From NCBI GenBank assembly GCA_012295275.1, contig CM022665.1, forward strand, positions 3,608,667 to 3,672,666: 64,000 nt of DNA. The letters run 5' to 3'. Shown piece by piece: positions 1-13,364 of the stretch; positions within the stretch are counted from its first letter, which is position 1; the number at the start of each line of letters is the position of its first letter. The position numbers and the translations under genes were made by a program. Below the pieces are notes generated by a model. It saw only the letters and a list, made by a program, of their open reading frames with translations. It did no database searches and was not told the origin of the DNA. This DNA is from Chrysomallon squamiferum (Eukaryota > Mollusca > Gastropoda > Neomphalida > Peltospiridae).

Positions 1-2779
1 AAATTAATAAACTTCTTAATACATTTAAATTTCTTAGAATACCACGTACAAAAAAAAAAAAAAAAAAAAAAATAAAGTACTATATGTTCAGTGTATATGT
101 CACAGAAACCAGAATAACTTCCACTGAGTGGTGAGCTACAGTGCACAAAATTTAAAAGTAGTCAGTTTAAAAAGTAATAATAATAAATAATAAATAATAA
201 AAGTCATTTTTCTTGATTTTCCTGATTGCTGGAACCCAGATAAATCATGTTACCTATATATGATAAATCATACAAAGACATTACTGATTTAGTTTTTAGA
301 AAGAAATTTTCAGTATTTTTGAAGTGACAAAAACTTCAAGAATTCCTTTTTGTAGCCATATTTCTGTCCAGTATCTAATCTTAGGTTCAGGCATTCTTTT
401 GTTTTTTGTTTTCATTTTACTTAAGAAGTTAAGTATAAAGTTATAAAATCATTTCGGCTGAAATCATTCTAAATCAGGCCATAGTGATCCCAACTTGGAA
501 TTCAGTTTTGTTTTGTTTTTAATTTTATATATATATATATATATTTTTTTTTTTGTTCATTTTTTTGCTTTGTGATTACTCATCAAAGACTTAACATTTT
601 AAAGTAGATATTACTAACACAGTTCCTTACATTAAGCATTTATAATGTATCTCTTATACTGTCAGTATTACATTTTTTATCTGTGTCATATTGTTTATAT
701 CTCGTGACAAAATCTGCATTCCAGATCTTTCAGTCAGTGGTTCATTGAAATGTAAATATAACTTGGTTTGGTTTTAAAGCACATATCATGCACAAATACA
801 TGTGTATATGTATATGTTCATGTCTGTGTGAAGCATATCATTTACACATAACATTAAGCAAAATAACAGATGAATGAATCATCGCTATCTTGATGAATTA
901 TTGTATATTTTATTGTTAGCAAAGGTCAGCCTCTAAAAGCCAATAAAACATTTTCTTAGGAGTAATAATATATACGTTATGTTCATAACTATTTATCAAC
1001 TTTAACAATAACTTGTTTTGGTTTTAATTTTTAAATATGCCATTTAAAACAAAACAAAAACCAAACATAAACTTCACCAACAAACGTTTGGTTGACTTCA
1101 TGTTTAAGTAAATAAATATTCATTTATCTTGACATCTTATTTTTTTTTAAATTCTTTTTATAGATTTGAAACATTTTTATTACCACTCAGTGTTCAAATA
1201 TATATGTCCTGAGCATACCATCCCTCCAGACAGTTTGCACAAGAAGGTGTTGCTGAATATGAATTAGAAGGATTCGAAGTGTTCTTGTGTGTTACAGTTC
1301 TGGGTTGGAGCAAAATCTATATTTTTAGATTCATTGTAGTTTTCAGACAATTGCCTGATTTCGAATAGTGGCATTAAAAAAAGTGTTTTACTATTGTTGC
1401 TTAAGTTTCAGCATACGTTTAAACACAATTATTTTCAGGCAAATTTGTGAAATGGCTTTCTTATCAGACCTTTATGCAAACTAAAAAATATGATTTTTGA
1501 AAATAAAGAAAATTTATGAAAGAATATAAAAATCAGGGAAAATAAAGTAAAATTAAAAACTCTTATTTTAAATACTATTTTCTTTCTTTTACAGTTATTC
1601 ATCTTTGATTTTTTGGAAATAAAATAAAATCTGAAAAAAAGAATACCAAAAATCAAGTAAAAATAATATGTAATTAGAAACATTTTAAATGGCAATGATA
1701 CAGAAAATTTTCTTTCTTTTGTTTTGTGAAAAAAAAAAAAAAAGTTAAATAAAGAATACCTAAAATCAGAGAAAATAATTTAAACTTAAAATCTGATATA
1801 TTAAAAATCAGTAATAAGAAAAGTTACTGTTACACATCTTTGTTCTTTAAAAACAAAGAATATGAAAACAGAAATATAAAAAAATCATGGAAAATAATGC
1901 AAAATTAAACAGTTATTTTAAATAGTGAGCATAAGGCTGGTCAGGATACAGGATATTTTTGTATTTTTTAGTATTACATACCTGTGCTCTTTGAAAACAG
2001 AAAAAAATATGAAAACAAAAAAAATGCAACCAAAAAAACCCAACTAAAAATCAGAAAAAATAATGTAGAATTAAAAACACATACTTTAAATAGAAATGAC
2101 AAGGAAAATGATTTATTTTTCTTTTCTATTACAATTAAACCTGTTTGTTGTCAGTTCACTGAGTCACACACAGACATGTTTAACCTACTTAATGTGAAAT
2201 GTTTCCTACAGGAACTTGATGAGGAAATGCACTGTTAAAATGTGATGACGTTAATATTTTTTGTTTTGGTTTTCTCATCACTTTATTTGACTCTTGCTAA
2301 ACTAGGCTGAATGAAATTTAAAATGACCTTCAATAACAAAACGTAGCAGACAAAACATTGCAAATTTAAGACATCTCTTATTTTTTAAATTATAATTATT
2401 ATAAAGTTGTTACAGTAATAATAAAGAAATACAAAATAAACGTGTAAATAAGCAAATTTTTGTAAATGGTCTAATTTGTGTTTTAGCAGGCTGTGCTCTA
2501 TATTTCATGTTTAAACAAATTTTTTGATGGTTATAGATCACTTATTAATAAAACAGCTCCTTTTTAAAACCTATAACTAGGACGTAATCATTAATAAAAT
2601 AACCAGTGACTGTTAAAAGTTATTGCAATAGAAATTTTGAACATGAACATTGTAAAACAGTAAAATACCTAACAATTACATAATTATACACTGTATATAA
2701 ATAATTCTACACTATGTACAAGTCCTGTTGTATACACTGTACAGTATATGTATTATATATATTTTTTTCTATATCTAAG
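1..2779. other. non-coding, probably Na/K-ATPase beta intron
   Basis: Very AT-rich with A-tracts, a TA microsatellite near 526-545 and a degenerate tandem repeat at about 1480-2170. I looked for the missing upstream beta exon, including around 1190-1330, and found stops in every frame. Confidence 0.6.
1480..2170. repeat. degenerate tandem repeat, unit about 150-170 bp
   Basis: The phrases aaaaatcaggaaaataatg, gtaaaattaaaaactc, attttaaatag and cttttacagttattcatc recur in the same order about four times with much divergence. Unit borders are approximate. Confidence 0.55.
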
Positions 2780-2896
2780 GACTATATTACATGCCAAGGG
2801 GCCGTGATGGTTCAGTCCTGATTGATGTTGATGTTAACAAATACGATGGTGATGGATATGGCTCCTATATTGAATTCCTTGACTACCATTTACACG
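2780..2896 (+). CDS. Na/K-ATPase beta, first exon in window
   Basis: Acceptor atatctaag and donor gtaaag. Encodes GLYYMPRGRDGSVLI and later YIEFLDYHLH, matching the juxtamembrane part of the beta ectodomain (GL..MP....LI pattern). Starts with two bases of a split codon and ends with one base of the next. Confidence 0.88.
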
Positions 2897-4446
2897 GTAA
2901 AGTATATTTTCTGTGATATTTTTCATTTATTTATTTATTTTTATTTTTCATTTTTACTTTTATAATTTTGTAATTGTTGTTAGGTTTATTTGTTTATGCA
3001 TTAAATCAAAAATAAAAATGTTAAAGAATATTTGAACTGGTAAATTATTTTTTTCTGTCACATTACACTCTGGATTATTTTATCCATTTGCTTGTCTCTC
3101 ACTCAATATATTTTTATCTTTTTCTCTGATGATTTTGTTTCTCTCTCTCTCTCTCTGTCTGTAAATTGTTATTTTCATTTGTCTGTCTCAGAGACATATA
3201 TCAAAATTACATAGATATTGACTGTGGAGTTGTTTATGGTTTTTTAGTTTTCATTAATAATGTTGTTATTCATTACTGTCATCACTGTTTATTTACCAGA
3301 CTACCAGCCAATCAATCAACAGGACAAGAAATTCTATGTGTGTAAAAAGGGTGATGCACCTGCAGACAAGGTTTGCATATTTAACATCAGTCTCATTGGT
3401 GATTGCGACCATTTCCATCAGTATGGATACACATCTGGAACTCCTTGTGTGGTCTTCTTCCTGAATCCAGTGAGTTGGTTCATTTTAAGTAACTTTACAC
3501 ATATCTGTGTGTTTTATTGCTAATCTCTGTTGTTCTTATTATTATTACTAATTCTACTTATTGCTGCTGGTGTTACTACTATTACCACAACTAAAACTGC
3601 CAGTGCCACTACTAGTACTATTATTGTTATAACTGCTGTTACTACTGTTAATTCCATCATTATTATTTCAATATCAGATAGCTTTGTTTTGCATAAATGT
3701 TTCGAAGTCTTGTTTACTTTTTTAAATAAAATTTAATTTTAATTTTTTAGTCAGCCTTTTTTTTTTTAATGTCAAATCAACAAAAGATTTGGTAAACTTT
3801 TAATATAAATTATACCATTACAACAGTGTTGTTTGTTTTTCACAAGAATATTTTAAATTTAATTTTTTAATTTTCAGCCCAGAAACCATGTACCTGTGCC
3901 CTATCCTAAAGATTCTAAAGTTGGCAAAATGTTGGGAAAGCGTTGGTCACCTGACCATATTGGTCTCACCTGCGGTCCTGCAGTATGTTTTATTTACATT
4001 ACATTTTGCTTGTATTTAATACGATGGCAGTATTTTATTACCTCTTGAACACTTTCAGTACAATGGTGATAATTTTGACCTCCACTGCATTTAAGTATTT
4101 TTTTTAATATTACTCTCATATTTTGTTTATTAGTTTTCTTAAAACCAGGTTTTTTTAAAATTATTATTTTATTTTTATTATTTGTTTTTTTTAGACTAAA
4201 GAAGATGAGAAGTACATAGGCAACCAAACAATCGACGGACCCCCAATAGAGTATTTGCCACCAGAAGGTTTTGCTACTTACTATTTCAGAAACAGGACAA
4301 TTTCTGACTTCCTGGTGCCTATTGCAATGGTCAAGTTCAATACCATTGCCAATTTTGCTTACGTAAATATTCGCTGCAAGGCTTGGGCACAGAATTTCCA
4401 TAACAGTGAATTCTACACACAGTCATTCGCATTCTACATAAAATAG
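2780..4446 (+). CDS. Na+/K+-transporting ATPase beta subunit, 3' part (4 exons, partial)
   Basis: Join of 2780-2896, 3300-3469, 3878-3982 and 4195-4446; phases fit (2 leading bases, then 1/2, 0/0, 0/0) and every junction has AG/GT. The encoded ~214 residues are the extracellular domain of a P-type ATPase beta subunit, the type II membrane glycoprotein that folds and delivers the Na+/K+ pump alpha subunit. Seen: the family block YGYTSGTPCVV followed by FFLNP, six cysteines (YVCKK, KVCIF, GDCDH, TPCVV, LTCGP, IRCKA) fitting the three conserved disulfides, N-glycosylation sequons NIS, NQT and NRT, and a C-terminus ending FAFYIK then TAG. The short cytoplasmic tail and single membrane helix are absent; no convincing upstream exon is visible in 1-2779, so they lie further left. 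H+/K+-ATPase beta is the close alternative but is vertebrate-specific. Which beta paralogue this is cannot be told. Confidence 0.93.
3300..3469 (+). CDS. Na/K-ATPase beta, second exon in window
   Basis: Acceptor atttaccag, donor gtgagt. Carries four of the six conserved cysteines, the sequon NIS and the hallmark YGY...PCVV segment. 170 bases plus one carried base give 57 codons. Confidence 0.93.
3878..3982 (+). CDS. Na/K-ATPase beta, third exon in window
   Basis: Acceptor taattttcag, donor gtatgt; exactly 35 codons in phase 0. Encodes PRNHVPVPYPKDSKVG and ends in HIGLTCGPA with the fifth cysteine. Confidence 0.9.
4195..4446 (+). CDS. Na/K-ATPase beta, terminal exon
   Basis: Acceptor ttttttttag. 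83 codons plus TAG. Contains YYFRNRT, FLVPIAMVKF and NIRCKAWAQN, the last immunoglobulin-like strands of the ectodomain with the sixth cysteine. Confidence 0.93.
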   Translation, partial: TKEDEKYIGNQTIDGPPIEYLPPEGFATYYFRNRTISDFLVPIAMVKFNTIANFAYVNIRCKAWAQNFHNSEFYTQSFAFYIK

Positions 4447-5016
4447 GGATGAAGGTGAAGATTGTAACATTAGTTGAAAGAAGCTTATTGTAAGCAGTGT
4501 TTCCTGCAGAATATTTTTTTCCACAGCACATTTCTGAGTGATGCACAGAATTGTGTTAATGTTTAGGGTAACTATTAATTTTCTTTTGAACAAAACAGTC
4601 TTTGGTTTTATTCACTGATAATCATGTTTGGTTTGTTTTTATTGTGTCACAGTGACATGGGTTTTACTTCATGTGTCAGTTTCCATCTCTTCCATTTTCA
4701 AAATTTAAATTTGTAGAAATATGATGACTTACTTTGATACTGCATATATTTCTTCCTCTGATGATCAGGGCACTGGCAAAACCTCTCCACAGCTGTCTAA
4801 TTTCAGCCATTCACTGTGCAGTACCCTGTCTGTTCTCTAATATTATGACACAGTTGTAGTCAGATGTTGTTCATTAAGAAACATAATTTTTTGTCTGAAA
4901 TACTTTATGGTATTAGTGATTCAGTTTTTTTTTGTATAGGTGTATAAATATTTTACAAATAAAAAAAATAAATCTGAAATACTATTAATACAATAACCGT
5001 ATATTACAAAACAAAA

Positions 5017-5077
5017 TTATATATGTGTATTTATGTATGTATGTATATATGTATGTATATATATATATGTATATATG

Positions 5078-5118
<41 letters not shown>

Positions 5119-5135
5119 GTATGCATGTATGTGAT
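5017..5135. repeat. TATG/TA microsatellite
   Basis: About 120 bases of alternating tatg and ta units just downstream of the beta subunit gene. Confidence 0.85.
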
Positions 5136-7899
5136 ATAATGTAAACAATATTTGTTTATTCAACTAAATCTAATATCCTGTAAGCTGCATTTACAATAAT
5201 TTAAATATCTGATATTGTACAGAATATTTAAATGTAAATTCTGTTCTATGCAGTATTTACAAGTGAATCAGAGAACCAAACACCAAAACATCTTTTTGAA
5301 TTAAAGCAGACCTAGAAATGAATAACTTAAGAGATGGCCAGAAATTTGTGTCCTGAATGTGCGGGAAACACTGTTGCATATGTAAAATCTGTCCATGAAC
5401 AAACTCGGTAATGCTAAAAATACTGTCTTCTTTTTCATCTGATAAATATTGACAGTATTTTTTAAAATAATAATTTTAAATTAGTTTTATTAAATTAATT
5501 ATATATGGCTAAACAGAGTGACCACATTTAAATAAATTTTAAATTTTAGTCTTCGTTTAAAAGTTTAATTAAAATAAAGCTCAACATACTTTCCATGTTC
5601 TAATTGTGATTAAGATATTGATAAAACATTTTCAAATTTAACTTTCGAAAAGTAGAATAAAATTTTCACAAATTGCTTCCTGTTTACTTTCCAATATTTT
5701 CATGAATTGACACAAAAATAATAACATGCACAAATTCATAAAGAAGAACCCAATAGTATTTTTACATGTGTTTTTGTAAGTGTCTTATATTATTTTAATA
5801 ATATGCAGAAATAATTCTACAGTTGTGATTTTTTAAAGTCTTTTGAACTTGTCATTTTAAATGATTAACTAACATCTGAAATTACATAATTATTTCAACA
5901 TTAATTTTCTAATGTTGGTAATATAACTGTTATAAACCTCAGATGATTTTACTTCTTTTTTTTTCTTTTTTTTTTTGTGACAGTATTGTTATCTAATAAT
6001 TACACATTCAGCCTTTGTCAGTGACCACAGAAAGCTATTTTATTACACATTTTTTAAGTGGATATATTTTATAATATCTCTATAAAGAGAGGTGAATTGT
6101 TTTGAAAATGTGTGCCCACACTGTAGATAGTTTTATGGCAAGGTATCTCATGTCTTAAATGTAATTTTCAGTTACAGATTTTATTATTATTATTATAGGT
6201 TGAGAGTCTGCTATCTGAAATGCTTATCAGAATTTCAGATGAGGGATCCTCAGCCTCCATTACTTTAATAATTACAATAATTGTTTATTTTTTATTTTTT
6301 TCGAAAGAAATCGAAAAAATTTCTTTATTACAAAAGAGTTTTTAAAATAACCTATTCTGGCAACGTAACGTGTGTTTTTTCCTAGTGCCAGCTTCAGCAC
6401 ACATACTACATTTTCACCACGATGTTCTGTAATTTACAATTAATTGCAGGAAACCTTGTAAATATTTCTCTTATTTGTCATTTAAAATCAGAATGCTTTA
6501 GACAGTCACTGTGGTTAATAAGAAGATATATATACAAGTTAGATGATTCATATTGTGTATTTATCTTTGTTTTGTTTTTTTCCCCCTATACAGATCTAGT
6601 AGTGATGTTCTTAATGTTTAATTCTGGAACACATTCACATGCATATAACCAAGTGTGCCTTTTCACCCCCACTCTCCTTTTTGCTAGCAGAATATTTGTT
6701 ATTTGTTTATAGCTGTAATAGTTTAGATCTGTGAATTAAAGCAAGGCAAAGATGAATTATGTACATCTGTTGTACACGAATGAATTGGTATCGTTTTACA
6801 TACCATGTGAGTGACCTCATTAAAGAGTATCTTTAGTGGCTCTGACATATTATATTCTTACAAGTGAAATTTTTTTTATTTTCCATTCCAACCTTTACTA
6901 AATATAAAATATGTTGATAAAATAAAACGCTCGAAGAAATTAGCAGAAGCTGCCATTTTCAACACTTTTTTTTTTTTTTTTTTTTAATGAATGGACCATT
7001 CCCATGTTGTCCTCAGCCTCATAGTTAAAAATATATATTTGTATATAATGACATCTTGAATAAGTAAAAATGGCAACTACCAGGCATACTGATGAATTGG
7101 TTATGTTATTGTCATACTTTATTATTAGAAAAAGTTGATGTTACTGACAAAAAAAAAACTATATAAATAAAACATGTTCATGCATCTAAAGGTACACTTT
7201 AATAGAGAGATGGAGAGAGCTTAAATTCTATTCATGCTAATCAAAGGCTTGTGTTCTGGTGATATATTAAAGCTTTAAAATTTAGTTTTTGCTTCAAGAA
7301 GTCCCATTGTTAGCTTATAACCCAAGAGTGGGAAGTCACAGTTTAGACATTTTGACTAAAAAAAATGTAGAGAAATGGATGAATTCTAATCTGGACTCCA
7401 TAACAAACTAGGTTGTGAAAATTTTTTTAATATTGTCATTACAGTTTAATGCTATGAGATTATGAGTTGCTAGGTTTTAATAGCAATGACGGAAATGTAG
7501 CAGCATATAATTTAGTTAAACATTTTGACTTTCTGATGTCTCGATGTTGTCGATATTTCAAAAAGATCATTGGATGTAAATAAAACTGACACACTGTATG
7601 GTTATAGAACTAGTCATAGCTTAGTGTGTATATGTTCCTTTAGCATCTTTTGGTGTGGGGTTTTATCAAAAAGTATTTATTTCTAGTTGATGATAAAAAC
7701 CATTAGCATTATAATGTGATGTACTGTACTTTCCTGTTGTTAATGATAAGTCAGTTGTAATTTTAAAACAGGCAGCTTAAATTTGTATGTATAATTTAAT
7801 ATAAATTTTATAGTAAGTATATCAGTGTTATCTATAACAAGAGAACATATCTGCAAAATTATTGTTTAAAATGAGAACTGTAAAGTGAATATCTTTTTT

Positions 7900-7902
<3 letters not shown>

Positions 7903-7938
<36 letters not shown>
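7903..7938. repeat. (TA)n microsatellite
   Basis: About 18 uninterrupted TA dinucleotides. Confidence 0.9.
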
Positions 7939-7946
<8 letters not shown>

Positions 7947-9768
7947 ATAAATTGTTGTCTTTGACTTTAAGTTAAAACATTTCCTAGAAAGGTTAATATA
8001 ATTATTACTGTTATTTAATTTTTGTAAAAATAAATGTCGTTGTTTTCTTAATTCTGCCACAGTTATCATCCATTTTCTAAAAGCAATATCATATATATAT
8101 TTTATACATTGTAGTTAAAATATGGTGTAATTAAAATTTCATACATTCTCTTTATACAGATATTTGCATTGTAAGTAATCAGATGATAATACCATGCAAC
8201 ATAGTTAATTGATCAAAACTTATTCTTTTTCTTTGTGTATACTAAAATTGTGTTGAAATTTTTATTTCTTCTGAACATTCCTGATGACTAATACATTAAT
8301 TTTCAAAATTGTCAAGATTAATCCAGTTTTATATTTATACCTATATTTTTGAAAGTTTCAGGACTAATCCAATGCTTCTTATTATTACTAATCACTTAGT
8401 TAAATTGATAATGCATGCTGTGAATAAAAACATTCTTAAGTTATTGCATCCTTAGCACATCATAATATTATAGCTATTTTTATGTTGCAGTGATATATTT
8501 ATTTCATAATCATACATCATAACTGAATGTTAAAAATTCACATTATCACTTCCTCCTATTTTAATTTAGCTTTCAGTTTCTGATTTATACCGAAAACAAA
8601 TAAAAATAGTCAGAAAAATTGATTTGGCAGCATTAATTATGAGAAAAACAGGAATGTAAGGGAAAAAAGAGAGAGGGGGGTGAAAACTTTCAGGTATTGT
8701 TTGTTTATATAGACTATGAACATGTTTATTTTTTTATCTCATGCAGTGTATCTTTAATATTAATATTGTTTGTTGTTTATTAGAACTGTGTAAAACTATA
8801 TTCTGGGATCTTAAAGTGAGGCTTTCAAATACATATTAGAATAGTCGAAGAAATTCACAGTTATGTTTTTTAATTTTAAAAAATAAATAAAAAATGACAG
8901 ATTTCAGATTATATTATTTTTTCTTGTAAGAAGATGTCCTTGTAAAAAATTTTTTTCAGTTTTATTATCAGTAGAACTTATTCATTTAATCAAAAGTTAT
9001 GTTTTTCTATTTTATTAGACTGTTAATGAATCAAATAATCTTTTAATATTTCTTTTCTCTTTCATCCCTTTTTCAAACCTTTTCTTTCATTACCATATCC
9101 AGCCCTAATTATAACAGAATGTTGTTGTTCAGTTCTAAAGCCTAGTTATTAAGTGACTGTCACAGCTTCTGTTGTCAGTTTGATTTTACCAATTAAATAT
9201 AACTGTATACCATAAGATGTTTTTTTGATTATTATTATTAAATATTATTACTAAATTTGTTAGTAGATTAATTATAATAATTAATACACTTATTGATTAA
9301 TATATATATGTACACACACTGAAGTATGATTTAAATTAATATTTTAGAATAATTTGTATGTACATTTATTATTCTTATTACCAAGCTTGTAACTGAACTG
9401 TTTAGAGAATTATAAGTATTTTCTATATGTTATAACTTTCTTTGTTAATAACAAAATTGTAGCCTTTGAGTATATTAGATTACTAGTATAGTTTTCTGTT
9501 TGTCATTTGTGTACATAGTTTTGTTAATGCACTTTTTAATAAATATTTGTAAGAACATTTGTAAGAACAAAACAAAAATTGAATTAGACCTACTGCATCT
9601 TAATCTGAAAATAATCTGATTAATGAATATGTTTAATACATTCCACATTTTGTTAAGTTTATTTTTATTCCATAGCATGAAAATCAAACAGATATTTCCT
9701 TGGTAATAAAATGAAAAAGAACTGTTAATACTGGACTTTTTAAAATTATTTATGTAGGTTGTTTGTTG

Positions 9769-9771
<3 letters not shown>

Positions 9772-9806
<35 letters not shown>
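9772..9806. repeat. (TTA)n microsatellite
   Basis: About 11 perfect TTA units, followed by a T-rich tract. Confidence 0.9.
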
Positions 9807-12800
9807 TTTTTTATTATTATTATTTTTTGTTTTTTTATTAATTATTTTTTTTATTTACGTCTTTCATGTAATGATAATTGTTATATGGTTGTGTATTTAG
9901 GTTGTTTATATTCCAGGTTGTGATTTTATTGTAAAGGTTATAACCACATGTTAAATCTTATTTCTCTGTATTTAGTTTGTGTCTGATATTTTATTGTTGT
10001 TTTACTTAATTTATATACCCATGTAAATTTTAATGTAGAAGATTTGTTTAAAGTACACATCTTTAATCAAATAATTGCCTTTTACCTTTTTTAGTTTACC
10101 TTTTAATAATTTTTGCACAGAAGAAAAAATAATTTATGTTGATGGAAATAATAATTTGGGCACAATTTAATATTATTAGGCAGTTTTAAAAATTATTTAT
10201 GAGTTACCCATTTAATAATAGACACGGACAGACAAAAAAAAAAAAAAAAATTAAATAGAAATTCTATGAAAGGTAGTTTGTTAAACATTGCTAGAATTAG
10301 GCATAAGCTAAACATGAACATTTTAGGGCCTGACAGTCTTCAAAAACTTAATATAAAATGAGATGCAATGTAAATATCTTGGGAATTATAACATGTGTTT
10401 TGTTTTCGATGAGCCTCCAAACTTTATTTATATAGTTTAGGGCCTAACCAAGTCTAAATCCAGTAGTTCTTGTGACATTTTATTACTTTGTATTAACTTA
10501 TAATTAGTATTTTGATTAACAAATCTGACTTTAAACCTAGGATGAATAAAAAATGTTGCAACTGGTGTAAAAATATAACTTTAAAACTGCAAAATAATTG
10601 TTTAGCATTAAAAAGTGTGCCAGAAACAAACATACATAATATCTTTTACAATGTTTTAGTGTAGACCTACTTTTATTTTTTAGATTAATTCATGTTTCAT
10701 TAAATATGGTTTTGAAAATCCATTTAAGAAACCTTTTGTTTACATAAAATAATAAATAATATGTTATGTGTCACCATTTCCATGTTGTCAAATTATTTTG
10801 GGCTTTCCTTCTTCCCCATTTTCTTTTTTTTTCTTTCCTAATTCTTTTTCCCATATGGCCAGTAAAAATATTCAAAAATATAAGTTTTTTTTTTTTTAAA
10901 TATTGTTTTATAAACCATTTCATTTAATGAATGACTATTTCAGTGACTAATCAGGGTTCAACAAAATGTTATACACATTTTCGTCTAAATGTTTTTCTGA
11001 TAGTACTGTTTATATGTCATTAATGTTTGAATTTTGACATTTACAAAATGAGCCAGTACAGGTCTATGCAAGTCAGTAGTACAGTATGCATTAAAATATA
11101 CACACTTCTTACAGATGGATGCTCAAAGAATATTTATTATATAATTCATATAATAATTTTTTTTTTTCAGTAACTGGCTATAACTTTTAAAATAACATCA
11201 TTATTTTTATTTTTTATTTTTTCCCTATCAAATGAATCATGTTTGCTTATAATAAGTGTTATTAATAAAAATGAACAATAATTAAACATTTTAACTGGAA
11301 GGAATCTTTTTTTTCTTCTGTTAACTGATAAAATTGCATGCACAATGTGTTAATTATTTAGAAAAAATGAGTTGGTTCAAAAACAAATTTAAAAAGATTT
11401 ATTTTCCGAAGACAGATGTGAACTGAAACTCATTTAGTTACTGAATCAAAAAGACCAAGGTTTATATGAGCTTACCTGTTGTTCAATAGGCAAAAAGAAA
11501 AAAAACATGTAATTTTTTTTTTTTTTTTTTTTTTTTTCTCTTTTAAATTAAGTGGATCTTGTATATGAAGTAACCTTAAAGTGTTCTTGAACTGTACTTC
11601 AGTGTGAAGTGCCATTTATCAAACTGTCTTGTTGAAGTCAGATTAAAACGTCCAGTTTTAAAATGCAACTTTTTTAATGGTTATATTTATATGAATCATG
11701 GTTGTGATCTGAAAAACAGTTGTTTCACAGATTTGTTTATTATGCAATAAGCTCTTACAAATGAATTTGTATATTTTTCTTATCATTAATGTATTTTTGA
11801 TTTTGATTTTTGAATTATTTTTGTGCTTTTTCAAATTAACCATTCCTCGTTGTTTTACTTATAAAACAAATATTCTTATTCCACTGTTGTTCAATTATTA
11901 CTGCAATAAAACTGCTACTATGCTTACACTGTCTTATTTGTATTTGCTTTGCTTTTTTTTCCTTTTTTTTTTTTCTCCACTAGTTTAATATAAAACACAG
12001 ATTTATAACATTTAAAAAGCAAAAAAAAAAAAAAAATAATAATAGTGATATATAAAAAATAAACAAACAAAAGCAAAATAATCCAAAAATAATTGTATAT
12101 AAAATAAACATATAACATATACACTGTTTATATGGGAGTAGACTGTGTGCCAGTAGTCGATCGTAATTGTAACTTTGATCAACTACAACACACATGCCAT
12201 AATATATCTTCTAATAAAAATTGCATATAAAACAAAAACCAAACTAATATTTCCATGTACCTGAAATGTACATTTTATTTACACTAAAAATGATGTACAT
12301 TAAATATTAATATATAAAATGAAGATGTATGTTACAAATGTTATGATAAAATTCATTGATGATTTTTAAACCAGTTTTTTTTTAAATTCTGCAGAGTCTT
12401 GAAAATGTGTATCATCTAGGAACACTTTTTTTAATAGCAAGAGTAAAAATGGCTGAAAGGTATGATCATCATTCAGTTTACAAAAGATATTACTTTTTTT
12501 TATAATGATTGACTGTTCAGTCTTGTAACGAAATGAGAAACTCAGCATGTTCCTTGGTAACACGTAAGTCTTCAGACTTGTTCTCTAATATTATTGTAAT
12601 GTGTCTTGAAGGACCAGAAAGTACCATTAATGTTTTTATTTTGTTCTGCTCTCTGAAGCAATGTATTTCTCTTGGCACTGGTTTCTCAAAACAATGTCTG
12701 TCTGCTGCGAATCCAAATGTTCTTGTTATGTGATCTTACTTAACTTCAAACTCTATGTTCACATTTCAGTAATGCCATTATTAATTATACTATATGGCAC

Positions 12801-13186
12801 ATATATAATATATACTTTTTTCTAAGACCAAGTTCTAAATAACATATTTAGTCTCAGTCTTGTTTCAGGAGAAATATTTAAAACAATAATTCAATCTGGC
12901 AATTTCATCATGGTTGCTTTGTATTTGATCTTTCCACATATTTGACCAGATTTAAAGTGTGGTTGTTGATATTATCCTTGCTAGAAAACCTGGTTGAAAA
13001 CAGACATGATTCTTTAAAATCCTTAGTCCCAGTGTTCATTTTTAGTGATTTTACAACAAAATCCATCAGACTGTTTTACCAGATCTTTGTTATTACATTT
13101 CTCTTCACATTTATGCTGCCCGGCTATTAATTATAACTCATAATCGTGACATAATTATTACATCATCTTAAAGTCATTCTACACTG

Positions 13187-13364
13187 TTAGTCCCAGTATT
13201 TGATCACACCATCCCAACCGCAAGTAGCAACTTTAGATGTCTCATGCGGATGCCAGAGAACTCCAATGCATACGTCATCATGTGCCTTCCACTTGCTGTA
13301 CAGTTTTGTGCTTTTCCAGTCCCAGATAAACAGCTTGCCATCTGCATCTCCGGATATGATGTAG
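13187..13364 (-). CDS. CDC40: CDC40 exon 14 (stop codon)
   Basis: [35 protein letters not shown] and a final IKYWD followed by TAA at 13187-13189. Confidence 0.97.

Larger units (their letters stand above)
4447..13186. other. convergent intergenic / 3'UTR region
   Basis: Between the stop codons of the beta subunit (+) and CDC40 (-). No coding exon is recognisable; open frames are short and low-complexity. Candidate poly(A) signals for the beta subunit lie near 4959-4972, but AATAAA is common at this base composition. The rest is A/T tracts, TA and TTA microsatellites and unique AT-rich DNA. Confidence 0.6.

Noticed and set aside
1190-1330. Slightly GC-richer patch considered as the missing ATPase beta exon
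   Set aside because: Stops in all frames on the + strand and no beta-like residues.
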